Assembly (NCBI GenBank): GCA_037576195.1
Contig: CM075102.1
Span: forward strand, 32,112,745-32,176,744
DNA: 64,000 nucleotides
Direction of reading: 5' to 3'
DNA from: Phytoseiulus persimilis
Taxonomy: Eukaryota; Arthropoda; Arachnida; Mesostigmata; Phytoseiidae
Shown in pieces: positions 1 to 12,096 of the stretch (positions are counted from its first letter, which is position 1; each line of letters opens with the position of its first letter). Below the pieces are notes generated by a model, which searched no databases, was not told the DNA's origin, and saw only the letters and a program-made list of their open reading frames with translations. Made by a program: the position numbers and the translations under genes.

Positions 1-1638
1 TTGCGTCCCATTGAGATGGCCGTGCGGAGTCCTAGTGTGTGATGGCGTTCTACGATAGGCTTGCATTAATGATACCCTGTCTTGTTAGCCATCAGACAGG
101 GTAGGTCTCCGACTGGGCGACCGATTTCGTCGACAGACACCTTCCCTCGGACGGGAGAAATCGAGCCAGTTAGGTGCGAACAGCGTTATTGTGGGTCTCT
201 CTGCAGTAATCGCATATGCAACGACAATGCAGCCGCCTCATAGGCTCACCGCTGAATGACCACCGCTCAACGATAAATGCGGGTCCGCTCGCCGGCTCTC
301 ACTTCTATCTCGGCGAAGGAACTGCGGAAGCTATAACAATGCCCAACGACCGGGTATCTGGCTCTCACCGAGCCGTGTTCCAGTCTCGCGACACAATCCA
401 GCTGAGTAGCAAAGGACGTTGACGGTCAGGCACCCGGTCTTCCGAGCCTGAAATAATCGGTTGGAGCCGGACCGCTATCCGACGTGCGTAGCGGACCGAG
501 ATTCTCAGTTCTTCTGTAATTCTCCGAACGCGTGTCCCCCCTCCACGATCACACCCAAAAGACCTCAGAGCACTCGAGCAACGGTGCCAAATTCGTGATC
601 GGCTTAAAATCCGCTCGGGCTGTCTATCTGAGTTGGAAGAAGAGCGGATCAGAATTTCCGGAGAGATTAAGATCATCAGAGGCACATCCACCAGGGGGCT
701 CACCAAACTCCAGCTCGGGGACAGAATTCCGAGCTCCGCGATGAGAGCCTCCATTCTCAAAACTCGAGGAGATTCATTGTCATGCAGTGATATGGTCTCT
801 TGATTCTCTCTCTCACAGTTTTCTCTTGTATCCTTTGCGCCGCAGATGAAACTATTCAAAGTCACGGTCGGGCAACCTGCGACTGAATATAATTATTTCT
901 CACCTGTGCCAGATTTAAGCGATAGTCTTGTCGAGGAGCGTGCTCCGTCCGGCTGACTGCTCGCACAATACTCTCCTCGGACCCCCGATTCGAAGCTTTT
1001 GTTGACGGCTGTTGGCCTCGACGGAGAATGGATAATCTTGATGAACTCAGACGTGAAGTTCGAGCCCCAACCATTGTCGGAATTCGGGACGGATTTCGTC
1101 GGAACTCTCGACATGCCAAGCTCAGGACTAATGCCACACTCGCAGAATCAAAGGAAACAAGTGTTATTTTTTATTGCTTTCAGAGCCATTTGAGGGGAGC
1201 ATAACTGGAATTATCTAATCTGACGGCAACGGACACGCTGTAATACGAGCCTTGATGAGAATATCGTGCGTTACTTGACGTAGCTAAACACAAACGTACG
1301 CGCCACCGAATGTTTTCGTTCCAACATCCAGATGTCATTCTACCGATGGAAGCAGAATCGGATTCGAAACAGGAGTTTGCGGCGCAACTGTTTATTCATC
1401 CATTGCCATTTCTCGTGGCGGAGAACGAATCTTTCGTTAGTTCGGTATCATGACAAAGATGAGATTCAGGCTGAGTGAAGCGAGAGACGTGGTTGCAGCG
1501 TAGATCGACCGATTCGACATTCTTCCTCAATCCAGAAACAAACAGGTGTGGATTCACGATGAGAGAGAGAGAGAGAGGGAATTATAGAGAGACAACCAGA
1601 GCTAGGGAGAGGGTGAACGGCGGATCTTCCGAAAATCT
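1..1638. other. no recognised gene, left flank
   Basis: I see no convincing gene here. Several frames stay open for 80-100 codons on both strands (for example about 495-800 on the plus strand, with a charged, coiled-coil-like translation). None has a recognisable domain, a clear splice context or a start. A short GA dinucleotide tract lies at 1561-1577. Confidence 0.5.
1561..1577. repeat. GA microsatellite
   Basis: An uninterrupted run of GA dinucleotides about 17 nt long, continuing as imperfect GAGA-rich sequence to about 1610. It lies just beyond the stop codon of the minus-strand Ig gene, so it may be in that gene's 3' UTR. Confidence 0.8.
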
Positions 1639-2376
1639 CTATCTGGAGGTCACGGTCGAGTCTGGTTTCGTTGTACTTGAATCAACATTGACGGGTAGAG
1701 CCGTGGTCGTTGATTGAATTGCTGTCTCCGGTGCTGACGGTGGCGAAGACTGAGTTGACGTCGTCGGTGGTGAAGTAGAGGCTGCAGACTCCGACGAGTC
1801 TGTCACCAACGTAGTGTTGGTATTGGATTCAGCGGGGAGGACGGTAAGAAACATGGACTCGGTATAGATTTTCTCTTTACGAGGCAGCCGACAGATGTAT
1901 TTGCCTTGGTCGACGTCGAGCACGGGGCTGACCCGGAGCGTCGATTCGGTTCTACCGTCTTCGACGAGGAGCCTGACCGACATGCGTTTGTCTTCAGTTA
2001 CACGACTCGATCCGTAGAACAACACTTTGAACTCGTCACTCTGCAGCCAAACAATGACGACATTCCTTCCGTCGGTTCGCGCGACGCACGAAAGCTCTGC
2101 GAATGAGCCGTTGACAACCGTCAAGTTCGCCAGCGGTTCTACCAGAGTAGGGGTTTCTGTGGTGCCGTCCCTTCCGTTCACGGAAACCTCACCGGGAGCC
2201 GGGGGCGCTGCAGCCCCGTTCACGCCAACGACTCCAACCGCATCGGGAGTGGTGGGGTCGTTCGAAACCGCAGGCGTCGTAACGGTCTCCGCAGAGGATA
2301 CACTGGACGTTACCGACTCACTGGAGACCACAGCGGTCGATAGAACGAGGCAGGAGGCCAAACAAAAGAGCAACAT
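1639..2376 (-). CDS. secreted single-Ig-domain protein with mucin-like tail
   Basis: A single open frame of 245 codons ending in TAG. I start it at the ATG at 2376, because the frame upstream offers only non-ATG codons and this start gives a clean signal peptide (residues 1-19, hydrophobic core LLFCLASCLVL). Residues 20-80 are a Ser/Thr/Pro/Gly-rich spacer. Residues 82-180 form one immunoglobulin domain with the expected marks: Cys97, Trp110 thirteen residues later, and the D-x-G-x-Y-x-C signature at 156-162. Residues 183-245 are Thr/Ser/Pro-rich, as in an O-glycosylated stalk. N-glycosylation sequons occur at Asn84, Asn90 and Asn187. There is no transmembrane segment or clear GPI signal, so it is probably secreted, perhaps for adhesion, recognition or binding. 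The exact family is not recognisable. A spliced 5' exon cannot be excluded. Confidence 0.75.
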   Translation of the reverse strand: MLLFCLASCLVLSTAVVSSESVTSSVSSAETVTTPAVSNDPTTPDAVGVVGVNGAAAPPAPGEVSVNGRDGTTETPTLVEPLANLTVVNGSFAELSCVARTDGRNVVIVWLQSDEFKVLFYGSSRVTEDKRMSVRLLVEDGRTESTLRVSPVLDVDQGKYICRLPRKEKIYTESMFLTVLPAESNTNTTLVTDSSESAASTSPPTTSTQSSPPSAPETAIQSTTTALPVNVDSSTTKPDSTVTSR

Positions 2377-3684
2377 CGGGGAGCGGCAAGAGTCGCAGAA
2401 AGCGAGCAAAATTCACGACGACGTCGACGACAAACAGCGGAGTGTAAGCATTACTTGGTGTTGGGTTTCATCAGGAAAGGTAAATCTACTACGAGAGAAA
2501 GAGGCTGTTGCCGCCGCTGTCGCCGCTGCTGCAGTTGATGACGGCGGCGGTGATGATGATGAGGAATCCTCCAGTAGTGAGAAAAAAGGCAACGGCGGCG
2601 GCAACGACTGTCTATGACTGTCTAGAGGAGCCAGCGAGCGGGATCCTCGAAAGACGAATGGAGCACAAAGGCCGAGCGTGCGAGCTCGAGGTGTGTTTAT
2701 CCGTGGAGTCTGGGCCGGCTGGATTGAGAACAGTGGTTTCCCGGTGTTCTACCGAAAGAGCGCAGAGCTTTGATTGCAGGCTTGGAAGCAACCAGCCTAG
2801 TTTCAGGAGGCTAATAGTCGAGGAACGGGATGAGATATCATTAACGTTAACGACTTGGAACTGAGAAAAGCCAAGCAGCGCCGGTTTTGAAGCCGGCGGC
2901 TCCGCCTACTTTTCGGAGAAACTCCGACTCCGAGCTTCCGAGCGGGAGCGCGTCAATTGTTCGTTCTTCTCTCCGGAAGGGAAGTACCTGACGAGAACGA
3001 AACCCAGGAAGTCGATTCAGAGTTCTCCGGGAGCAGGACGAGTCCTGAGGTTTTCTTTCTGTGCAAAGCTTCGTCGGCTGGGGGAAGAAGGCTTCGTTCT
3101 CAATTTCGGTGACCTTGACCCTCGACAGGAGAGCCCCATCGTCGCAATAGCTTTATCTCCCCAGTATGAAGAATCAGGAGTTGATGATCGGATCGTTATT
3201 CACAAGGCCCCGGTTTGGAGAATCGACACCGAGTAGCTAATTCAAAAGCGATCTGTGAAAAGGCTGACAGAGGCGAGTCCTTCTTCCCGTGGGGAATCAT
3301 TGGGGGGAAATATTGGGGAACGCCCGAGGCAACATGCCAGAGGGGCTTCATCCCGCGAGAAAAGCGAACGAAGCCGTAGTCGACCGCGTTATCCAGTCGT
3401 TCACGGAAGGATGACTCCTCTGCAAGCTGCACATCGACCGTTGGATTTGATATTCCGAATTTCGGAACGTTTGTACAAGGCGATAGGTGCCCATTCGCAG
3501 CGGAATTCCAGACTCGCATGCAGGAACCCAAGAGATTCAGACAGGTGCAGCTCTGCCGTGTGAAAGCAGCACAGGACCTATGAATGCTGCTGCTGCTCGA
3601 TGAGAGAATCAAGGAGAAGTTTTCTCGATAGCGAGAAAGGGAGTCAGATCTCGGATCTCACCTCGAAGTTCTTTTTCCTTTCAG
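2377..3684. other. intergenic / upstream intron, no gene seen
   Basis: This stretch lies between the minus-strand Ig gene and the first visible MICU exon. It should hold the 5' flank of the Ig gene and part of a MICU intron. At 2505-2610 there is a low-complexity trinucleotide-rich stretch (GCC/GCT and GAT/GAG runs). No earlier MICU exon or mitochondrial targeting sequence could be recognised. Confidence 0.4.
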
Positions 3685-3838
3685 TATGACTCACCGGTAG
3701 ATCACGAAGGAGCTGAACCGCTCCATCTGACCACACGAGAACGGAGATTCATAAGGTTTGCGTCTGTGGAATTCGATGGACAACTTTTCATGACGCCACA
3801 GGATTTCTTGGACTCGGTGACCGACCCCGACCCTCGCC
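3685..3838 (+). CDS. MICU3: MICU3-like mitochondrial calcium uptake protein, internal exon A
   Basis: This internal exon has a pyrimidine-rich acceptor (CTTTTTCCTTTCAG) and a GTGAGT donor at 3839. It encodes 51 codons plus one base. The translation contains TTRERRFIRFASVEFDG followed by QLFMTPQDFLDSV, the characteristic block of MICU proteins just ahead of the first EF-hand region; the QLFMTP form resembles MICU3 more than MICU1 or MICU2. MICU proteins sit in the mitochondrial intermembrane space and gate the calcium uniporter. The split final codon (C + CT = Pro) joins exactly to the exon at 16864, giving DPDPR-P-RISRRKLS and matching the family across the junction. Earlier exons, including the start and targeting peptide, are not found and probably lie left of the window. 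Confidence 0.88.
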
Positions 3839-6800
3839 GTGAGTCTAAGTTTTTCTCAGCTCCTCTAATTTATCAAGGAAGCGCTCCTAAATATTTTTCC
3901 TCGGCTGATTTTGTCAAAACTTTCGATTCGCTCCGGAGTCCAAGCATCAGTGTCAGTGTCGTGAGTCGAGTTTCAAGGAGGAGGACTCCATTACATCGAT
4001 ATTGGGATCTTTGAGAGTCTCCCGTCCGTCGATCGAGACGGAAACATTTCGAGGGGCCATCATAAGAGGTTTTGTATCGTGTTTGTTTACGGGCCGTCCA
4101 TTCTGTCGGAAGGAGGATTGTGACATCTCCCAGTATTACATAAGGATAGACTCCGTTTTGGGTCCGGTTCCTTCTCGTCAAGAAAAGTAGATGCGTTTCG
4201 CAACGAGCTGAGCATGCATTCATGACTGCCGAGCTCATTTCCTCGTTTCGGCGAACACACAGACCCGAATCGGAGTGCTCGAACCAGGCCCGAGGCCACT
4301 TCAAAAGAAAATCCGGAGTCGAGAACCCATTACGGTGGAGTCTCACGAATTTCGATTGGAGACGGCTCTTCTTCTGACCTGGGATCAATCAACCATGGCT
4401 TGCATGGCCGAGCAGCAAAGGCAGCGTCGTTGGAACGCCTTGGACTGTGGAACGAGGCACCGATGCGCGGACTCGAATATCGAGCATCTATCATTTCCTG
4501 ATTGCAGTTGTATCTCTGGCGATCTCGTTGCGTCTCCCAAGCCGAGACATTCGTTCTCTGCAATCTGTTGCCACTTGCCGCGAGCGATGAACGTAATGGC
4601 TCCATTTCTCGGTTGGCGCGGTTCTCGCCGGACACGAGCGCTGCGTCCGGAGCATCATCATAGAGATGGGAATCCTCCCGTCGGGAGCTGTTGAATGTCG
4701 AACTCGCATATTGCGTCGACGCAACCGGAGGGAAACCACCCCTGCTCCTTCGGAGGAGCGGACACACGAGCCCGCAGGTTCGGCTCCGGGGAAGCCGGTT
4801 TCCAGTTGCAACAGAATCCAATTTCCTTGTTATCATAGATGGGAACGTTTTCCCGGCCGGTGGCCGCAGCAGAGAGCCGAGCCTCGGGCTATCGGTTCTC
4901 CGTTCGATAGAGCAAAGTTGATATCGTTTCAAGCGTGCACTAGACCAACTGCTCACAGGCGGACGGACTGACTGACTGACCGTAAAGAACGCGGCCGCGG
5001 CTGGAGATATCGCCGCTGTATCGGTCTTTTCGGCCTGTTTAGTACTTCCTGTACCGTGCAACATACAGCCACCAGGCAGCTAACAACAAACCGCGGAGTG
5101 CCACCGCGTTTCTCCGGTCGTGCGGCCGCGAACGCCTCCGAAAACCCGCAAGTAGGAGAGCTGAGTGGACCCGCATGTGTTTCTCCGGTATGGCGATGAA
5201 CTCTCCGGTAGCCGCTCGGCCAACTCAGGCCGAACGGTGTCGCAGCCGCGAGCATGTCCTGTTCTCTTGGAACGATCACGTCCGTAATCATCAAGTGCGC
5301 ACAAATCCGCGTCCCCATGACGGAGCAGCTGCAAATTCAGTGAGCGCTGGAGTGCTCTGCTCACCTCGAACAAGAATCTTCTGCCGTGAGCCATCGCTTT
5401 ACATGACAAAAGCCCGGCTACGTGAGTTTCGGGACCACGGCTCGATTCAAGTACCGGGCCGAGTGTCTGGACCAGAATTTCATTTAGAATCCAAACTCGG
5501 AGTTTGGTTTGGTGGGCTTCGACGAGTCCACGAATCATCGCTCCCCGGAACGAGAGTACGCGGGAGTCTCTTGAGACGAAAACGGTCCCGGGGCCGCCGA
5601 GAGAATAACTTGACATCGAAGTCATCAAGGCGTGTGACGGGGCAATATGTCCTCGAAAGAAGGAAATCGAAAAAAAGAGAGAATGGAGGCCTCTCGATCA
5701 AAGTGCGTCAGCAGAATGGTGGCCTGGGGCCACGATCGGGACCCCGTGCCCGCTGAGACTTATGAAGCTCCGGTAAAGAGAAGCCAACAGAACTGCTGGC
5801 GGCCGCCTACACAGCCGGACTCGACTACTTTCTTCAAGTAGTATGCGGTACGATACCTGGCCAACAACTCCCGTCCACCGCCATCGAAATCAAGTTCCGC
5901 GCGGCGAGCTCAAGGCGATGATTCTCTCCACTTGGAAACTGTCGGGGATCCAGGGACCGACTCCGTTCAAACCTGGGTTAACTTTCTTGCGGAATTGAAT
6001 CGTGGCTGCCCCTGGAACAGGAATCCGGAGTTTGTGGAAGATTTATCAGCGGCCCAGTCGGAAGAGGCGCTTCGCTGACGTATTCTGCAAATGGCGGGAA
6101 CTCACGCAACCAGATTCGCTCCGGGTCGAGATGACGGCGCGGCGCCCGGGGACGCCGTCACTCCGAGCGAACGGGCAGTGAATCGGAAACAAAAATCATC
6201 CGAGACTTTCCCTCAGCCCGGAGTTCGCAGTCGCAACGAATTGACGTTGTCTCCGTCATGGAAAATTGTTTTTTCGCCCGGTTAGAGACGGGAGGGAGGT
6301 CTCGCGGAGCATCCAACTCCCGTTCTCCCGAGCCTAATTCCGATAGGAACAACATTCGTACGGCTTCTCCGAGTCCTGTCCGTCCTTCTTTCTGCGCGGC
6401 TGTGCTCGAGGACTTCGTCGTGAGACGGCGGAGACATCAGGAGCATGTCTTTTGGCAGGACGCCAAGAGTGCCTGTCATTGGCACAGAAGAAATCGCTCA
6501 TGGAAGGGTTGGCAGGGAGTGGATGACGAGGGAGGAGAATCCGGGCTCGCTGACCGACTCGCCGTTCGTGTTCTCGTTCGTAGCGGGGACAAAGGCAACA
6601 AGCGAGAAATCTCCCACTTCAATCCTTTCACACACTTTGACCCCGCCTGAACGCCTCGTAGAATCTGAAATTCCTCGGCTCTAACGATGCAGCCGTCATG
6701 AACCCTACGTGCTGATACTCTGCGATACGGGGTTACTGAGCCGTCGCCCCGAGGATTCCTCTGGTCTCGTTCTGTCGATACTTGAAGCTCCCTCGAACTC

Positions 6801-9800
6801 TGATGTCTTTTGGGGCTCCTTCTTCAAAGGGTCCTTCGTTCCGGTCGCCCGGAGCGATTCCTGAGATCGGGAATCGATTCCTGTCCTCCGAAAGGGAGTT
6901 GAGATTGCTTTGAGACACGGTCCGACTTCCTGTCCAGAGGAGTCGGCTTTGACGCACCTTCCACGGACGGACTTCCCAGTCCAGTGTCGCTCCAGCATTT
7001 TTCCATTTCCAGGTTTGTTCCTCTCCCCCCGTCGCTCTTTTCCCGATGGGAGGTGCCAGAGCTGTTCCCATATTCCTGAATTCCCAATGCTCCCAGCTGC
7101 ATGCGTTTTCAGTCTTGTCAGGACTCATTATTCGGTAACTCCATCCTTGTCAACGTACGGTGCCGTGCACTTCACTCCGTGCATGAGAGCTCGGCAGAGG
7201 GTCGCTCCAGTTCCACCGATTCACTCCGAGGCAGTGGTTGGGGCCGCGGAACCGAAAGCGCACCTCTATCGATAGAGGAGGTAATTTTCCCTCTGAGAAC
7301 TTTACGAGAGCATTGTTCGCCAACAAGGCGGAGACGGAGCTGCCCGTCAAATTCCTCCTCCCTCCGGTGATATTTTGTGCGGTGGCAGCTGAAGCTCTCA
7401 TTGCGAGCTTTCGGAAATGATCGGTTGGCAACTCGATGTTCGCGGCTGCGCCCCACGTTGTCCCTCGAGCGTCGAGGGTAGTCCATCGTTCGATCTGAAC
7501 GAAGCGCGGAAGGAAGCGCCTGTCTGTCTGGTGGAGAGAAGGAGCTCGGAGCGACAAACCAGCGGCCTGGCGCAACCTCGTACCCCGAGAACGACGGAAA
7601 GGAAACCTTCCGATGCGGGAACGATCGGGATATTTCATGCAGGAAGCGCGACGAGTAGAGCGGGCCTTGCTCCGGAGCAGCATGCGTTCTGTCCAACCGT
7701 CGAATGAATGGATAAATAATTCATCAGGTGAACTAAATATGTAAGCTGACGCATTTCGACTTGGATCGTCGAGCTCGGCATCGCTTCTCGGCTGGAGTCG
7801 GCAGCGGTTCGGCCGAGCGAGCGTTCGACTCTCCGAAATTCCGTTCGCAAACAATTCACACGAGCCGCGCTTCCCACGAACCTCCCGAAACGCTGTTCGG
7901 GGAATCGCGGAACATATCAGCTCCAACGAACATCGACCCAGAGAGTCACACGAAATCGGGGTTCTCACGGGTCGTTCACAGAGCTGCCTGGAAAGAAGAA
8001 AGACGCCATTGATCTCATTCCCCGGATCCGTTCTCCATCCTGCCATCAGCGCCCTGTGGGGAGAGAGCTCTTAAGCTATTGGATACGTCCGTGAACTCGC
8101 TTCTATACCTCGTTCTTACCCTCCCGAAGCAAGCTCGTTCAGCCCTTGACTTTGTAAATAAAAGACCGTTGGCAAATATAACACACGACTAGACGAGCCC
8201 AGACGAACGTCAACGCACTTCGGTACTCCGATAGGATTACAAATTCAATTACCCGGCCAGTGACAGGAAGGAGAGACACTCATCCGCCCGCCCGCGCCTT
8301 CGCCGAGGTCACGCTTCGGGACGTTCCAGAGGCTGGCACGCAGCTCAGCTCTGCTCCTGCGTTGTCTGAGGGATCTCGCTCGTTGGACTGTCGACAGGCC
8401 GGCATCGAGTTCCCATAACGGCGAGGAGTAACGGTTTCCCTGCGGCGCGAGGTCTCCCTCGCGGAACGGTTGGGAATTCAGATGTGTCCGCGAGAGAAAA
8501 AACCGCCCTGCACCGGTCCAACAGCTGGAATCGTGTACGTCCTGGGCGAGCGTCGAGAAAAAAAATGGCGGGTATTCGGCATCCCATGAAGAGATAGGGC
8601 CGAAAGTATTGAGAAACTCGGTCATAAAACAGTTTCCATGTAAGGCCTCCGGGATAGCCCTGGACGGAGCCGAGCGGGAATCTGAACGTTCTCGGCTTCC
8701 GCGCTCGAAATTCTCTCGTCTCCCTGCCTTCCAGTCCCGACGGTGCCGGTATTGTGGCCCGAATACCGACATCGTGTTCAATCCGAACCGATGAAACGGC
8801 GTAGCCTCGTGGAAGAGATCTATCCTTCACGATCCAACGGCCGTTCCCGATCCGTTTTTGCCCTCGTTCGATTGGAACCGGGCTGTAAACTTCCCTCATC
8901 TTGCCGGGGCAGCGGCGCGCCGTGCGGATCCCATCCTTTGAGGTGGAGGACGTGGCGACAGTCCTCCCTCCGATGTCCTCCGTGGAGCGGTGCGGGTCGA
9001 ATATTTATTAGACGTCCGCGCGTTGTCGGCCTCTCAACGAAACCGCTCGTTTCGGGAAGCCTCACCGCGACCACCGCGGTTCGCTGTCAATAAACAGCTC
9101 ACGTCGCCTGATAACGGGGCCGTCACATCTGATGGCAACGAAACGGATTGTTGAGGAAGCAATCGATGGACTTCCAAAACGTTTCACGAGCTCATCAATC
9201 GGCTGGAACGTGGCGCTGACAGGACTCCGATGGACGAGCGGCCGCTGTCCAGGGGCAAGTCGACCGAGGCGAGAATTGAAATTGAAGCCGTTGAGATTGA
9301 ACGACCGAGTGCCGGTCGGTCTCACTTTTTGCATGAGATAGAATTCCCCGAGTGAAGCCTTAAGCCGGCTAACGACCCTCTTTGGCGGAACTTTCGGAGA
9401 CGAGGCCCAAAAGAAAGTTGGTCCCACTGAACGAGTTCATCGCTAGGCAACTTGGATGTATAAGAAGCAGAGTCGGAAAGTACGATGGGAAGGATTTCCT
9501 TTTGCTGGGAGCCACGGGAGGGCGACATCCTGAGCTTCGAGGAGAGTCGAAAGGTGCATCAGGTCCTCGATTCCATCCAGTTGCACAGTTCAACATCCGC
9601 GACAGAGCAGCGACAATGGGGTTTAGCTGCGTAGCACCCCATGTGCGCAACGGCTCCCACAAAACATTCAATGTGAGACTCAACTCCACGAACTCCGCAT
9701 ATGCATAGTGGAAACGTTGACGATGGCACATGCGCGCCCGGCTCCCGAACGTTCCACTTTACGTCGCGTTAGCGAAAGGATTCACAGTTTTTCTTCCTCG

Positions 9801-11857
9801 AAGGACGTGAGCTGTTTGGTCGTTCCCCCGTCCGGAAAGGCGCGGGTGACGGCGTTCCGATGCAGATGGACCGGCAGAGTGCGACAGTTCGAGGGCTGTG
9901 TCCAGCCACATCAATCCGTTTGAAGTGGCCCGCAAACAGGCTGAAGAGCCGTCTGTGCTCTGGCTTGGGGCGGACGAAAAATCGGACTCGCTCGCAGCGT
10001 AGCGGAACGTAATCTAATGACGAGCCTCGGTCACACATCGCGAAGCGCCATCACACGTCCGGTCCTGCAACGGCATCGGCGTCGCGTTTCTCGTTCCTCC
10101 CGTATCCTCTCTGACGGAACTCGCTCAAAATGAATCATGTATTTTTCATCCGTCATTGAGAGTTCTGGTGCTCATTCGAACACTGACGAATGAAGTCACA
10201 AGTGCAAGTTCGTGATGTTCGTGTCGCGCGAGCTTGTTCGCACTCTCTTTTTTGGTGAAGACATGCGCTCTATAATTTGTGTACATCAAACGGCCCACAT
10301 TGGAGTTGGCCCTCAGAACATCGCTCGAATGAATATCCGTTCCCTCCGTTAGTGCAGAGGAGGGAGGGAGGAGGAGAGTGACTGGTTCGAGCTGAGGACA
10401 CCCTGACGTCTGGTTTGCAGAAAGCTTATCTGATAAAGAGCGCTCTAATAAAACCCTCGAATGAAGGAGCATTCAGCAGGGAGACCATGGAGAACGAAAG
10501 TTTCGTTACACACCAAGATCCGGGTTGTGCGCAAACACCTCGGGAGCTTCTACCGCCTTGAGAAATCGGACAGCGGGCGTGAGCCCTATCCCACGGTAGC
10601 CATCGAGCGGGATTTCCGCCCGTGCCGACGCATCCAATGGCGAGTTCCGAACGATGTGCTCTACATTCGCTCAATACAAGACATTCAGGATATGAAAAGA
10701 GTTTCCACCGGACCAGATATTCGCAGACAGACCGCCGCTCGCTGTACGCTACGCAAAGTCTAGCTCTCCTTGCTTTCGATGGAAAATGCCGTGGAACCTG
10801 GAGGACTCCCAGATCGATCCATAACTCTCGTCCACATATATAATGCGTGAACATAGAACGCTAGGCATATGATAAATCTGTACTGTACTCCGGAGACACA
10901 TCGGGGCGTGAACCGAGAGGAGAGTCTGAAAAGAAAGATCATCTCAGCTACATCCTACTCCCTATCCAAGCTGACAGTTGAAACGGATAATAGATGGCAC
11001 AGAGAAGAAGGGGAGTGAAGACGACGAGACTAACGACTCTAGACAGCGGTTCTGTGCATCGAAAAAGTTAGGAGACAATTTTGAGTACCGTGGAAAGAGC
11101 ACGCTCGACGGAAAACCGATCGGCTGAGATGCTTGGGAACAGGGCCTGAATCAGAAAGACAATGCTTCGAGAGGGGCTAAGACTACTTCCCCGCCGGAAA
11201 GAGAGGAACCAAAGGAGGGAAAACAAAGGAAAACCGACCATGTCCCTAAGGGACTGGAAAAGCCTCCTCAGTCTCTTCCCATATAAACCGAGCACGGAAC
11301 ACGTCGAGCGGTGGGGTGATGGGTACCGTTTGTAGCCATGGTGCTCACAAGCAAACGGACGCGGCGGCGTCTGCTCTGAGCGATCCATGAGCGTAAGCTG
11401 GTCTACGTACCATCTAAGACCGCTGAGGTGAAGAGCGGCACAACCACGCGGAATTTTACGCACCGTTGCTTCTCGTGTTACGGGCTGAGCTCCCTCAGTG
11501 GTCTTCTTCGTGGTCTAACCGGCTCAGCTGGAATCTGTTTGTTGCTCAGGATCCCTGGATAATTTCTCGACCGCTTCTCCATCTCATCGCTGTGATAGAG
11601 TGCCGCTCGTTTCCTCGATCAACTGCTGCGTTTTTCCCCTCTTTCCTCCCTGGGTTTTCTTCTCCGACTGCTTTCCATATAGGGCTCCTTCCCTTGCTCC
11701 CGCTCAAAGCATCCTGATTGAAATGCTCGTTTTTATTGGCTGTCAGGGCTCGTTGAATGGGAGTCCACAATTCTTCGCGCAGTGCGCCGCGATGTGAGCA
11801 TGGCGGTAATAGGACTCCCAGGACCTAGCGCACCGTTGCGAGGAGGCGGCGTGCAGT

Positions 11858-11874
11858 AAAAAAAAAAAAAAAAA
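11858..11874. repeat. A17 homopolymer
   Basis: Seventeen consecutive A residues. There is no poly(A) signal and no recognisable coding sequence just upstream, so it is not clearly the tail of a retrocopy. Confidence 0.85.
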
Positions 11875-12079
11875 TCTCCCGCTTGGAGAGAAAATTGAAA
11901 TCACTCGCGGTCGGTGGAGTTTTTCCTCCTCTGTGGGAATGTCGCCCGATCGATCGATTGGTTCGTGGCCTTCCCCAGAGTAACACAGTTAGTTACTCAG
12001 TCTTGATTGCTCGCGACGTCGATATTGCACCAAGCCCATTCAAGCGAGCTCGTGCCCGCAGACGGGCGAGCAAGCGGAT

Positions 12080-12096
12080 GAGAGAGAGAGAGAGAG
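12080..12096. repeat. GA microsatellite
   Basis: A GA dinucleotide run of about 17 nt inside the large MICU3 intron, similar to the one at 1561. Confidence 0.8.

Noticed and set aside
2027-2617. 196-codon plus-strand frame over the Ig gene
   Set aside because: It is the antisense shadow of the Ig coding sequence plus a GCC/GAT low-complexity stretch.
7150-8046. 298-codon minus-strand open frame
   Set aside because: The translation is Arg/Ser-rich and has no recognisable domain or signal peptide; depleted TA dinucleotides make long chance frames common here.
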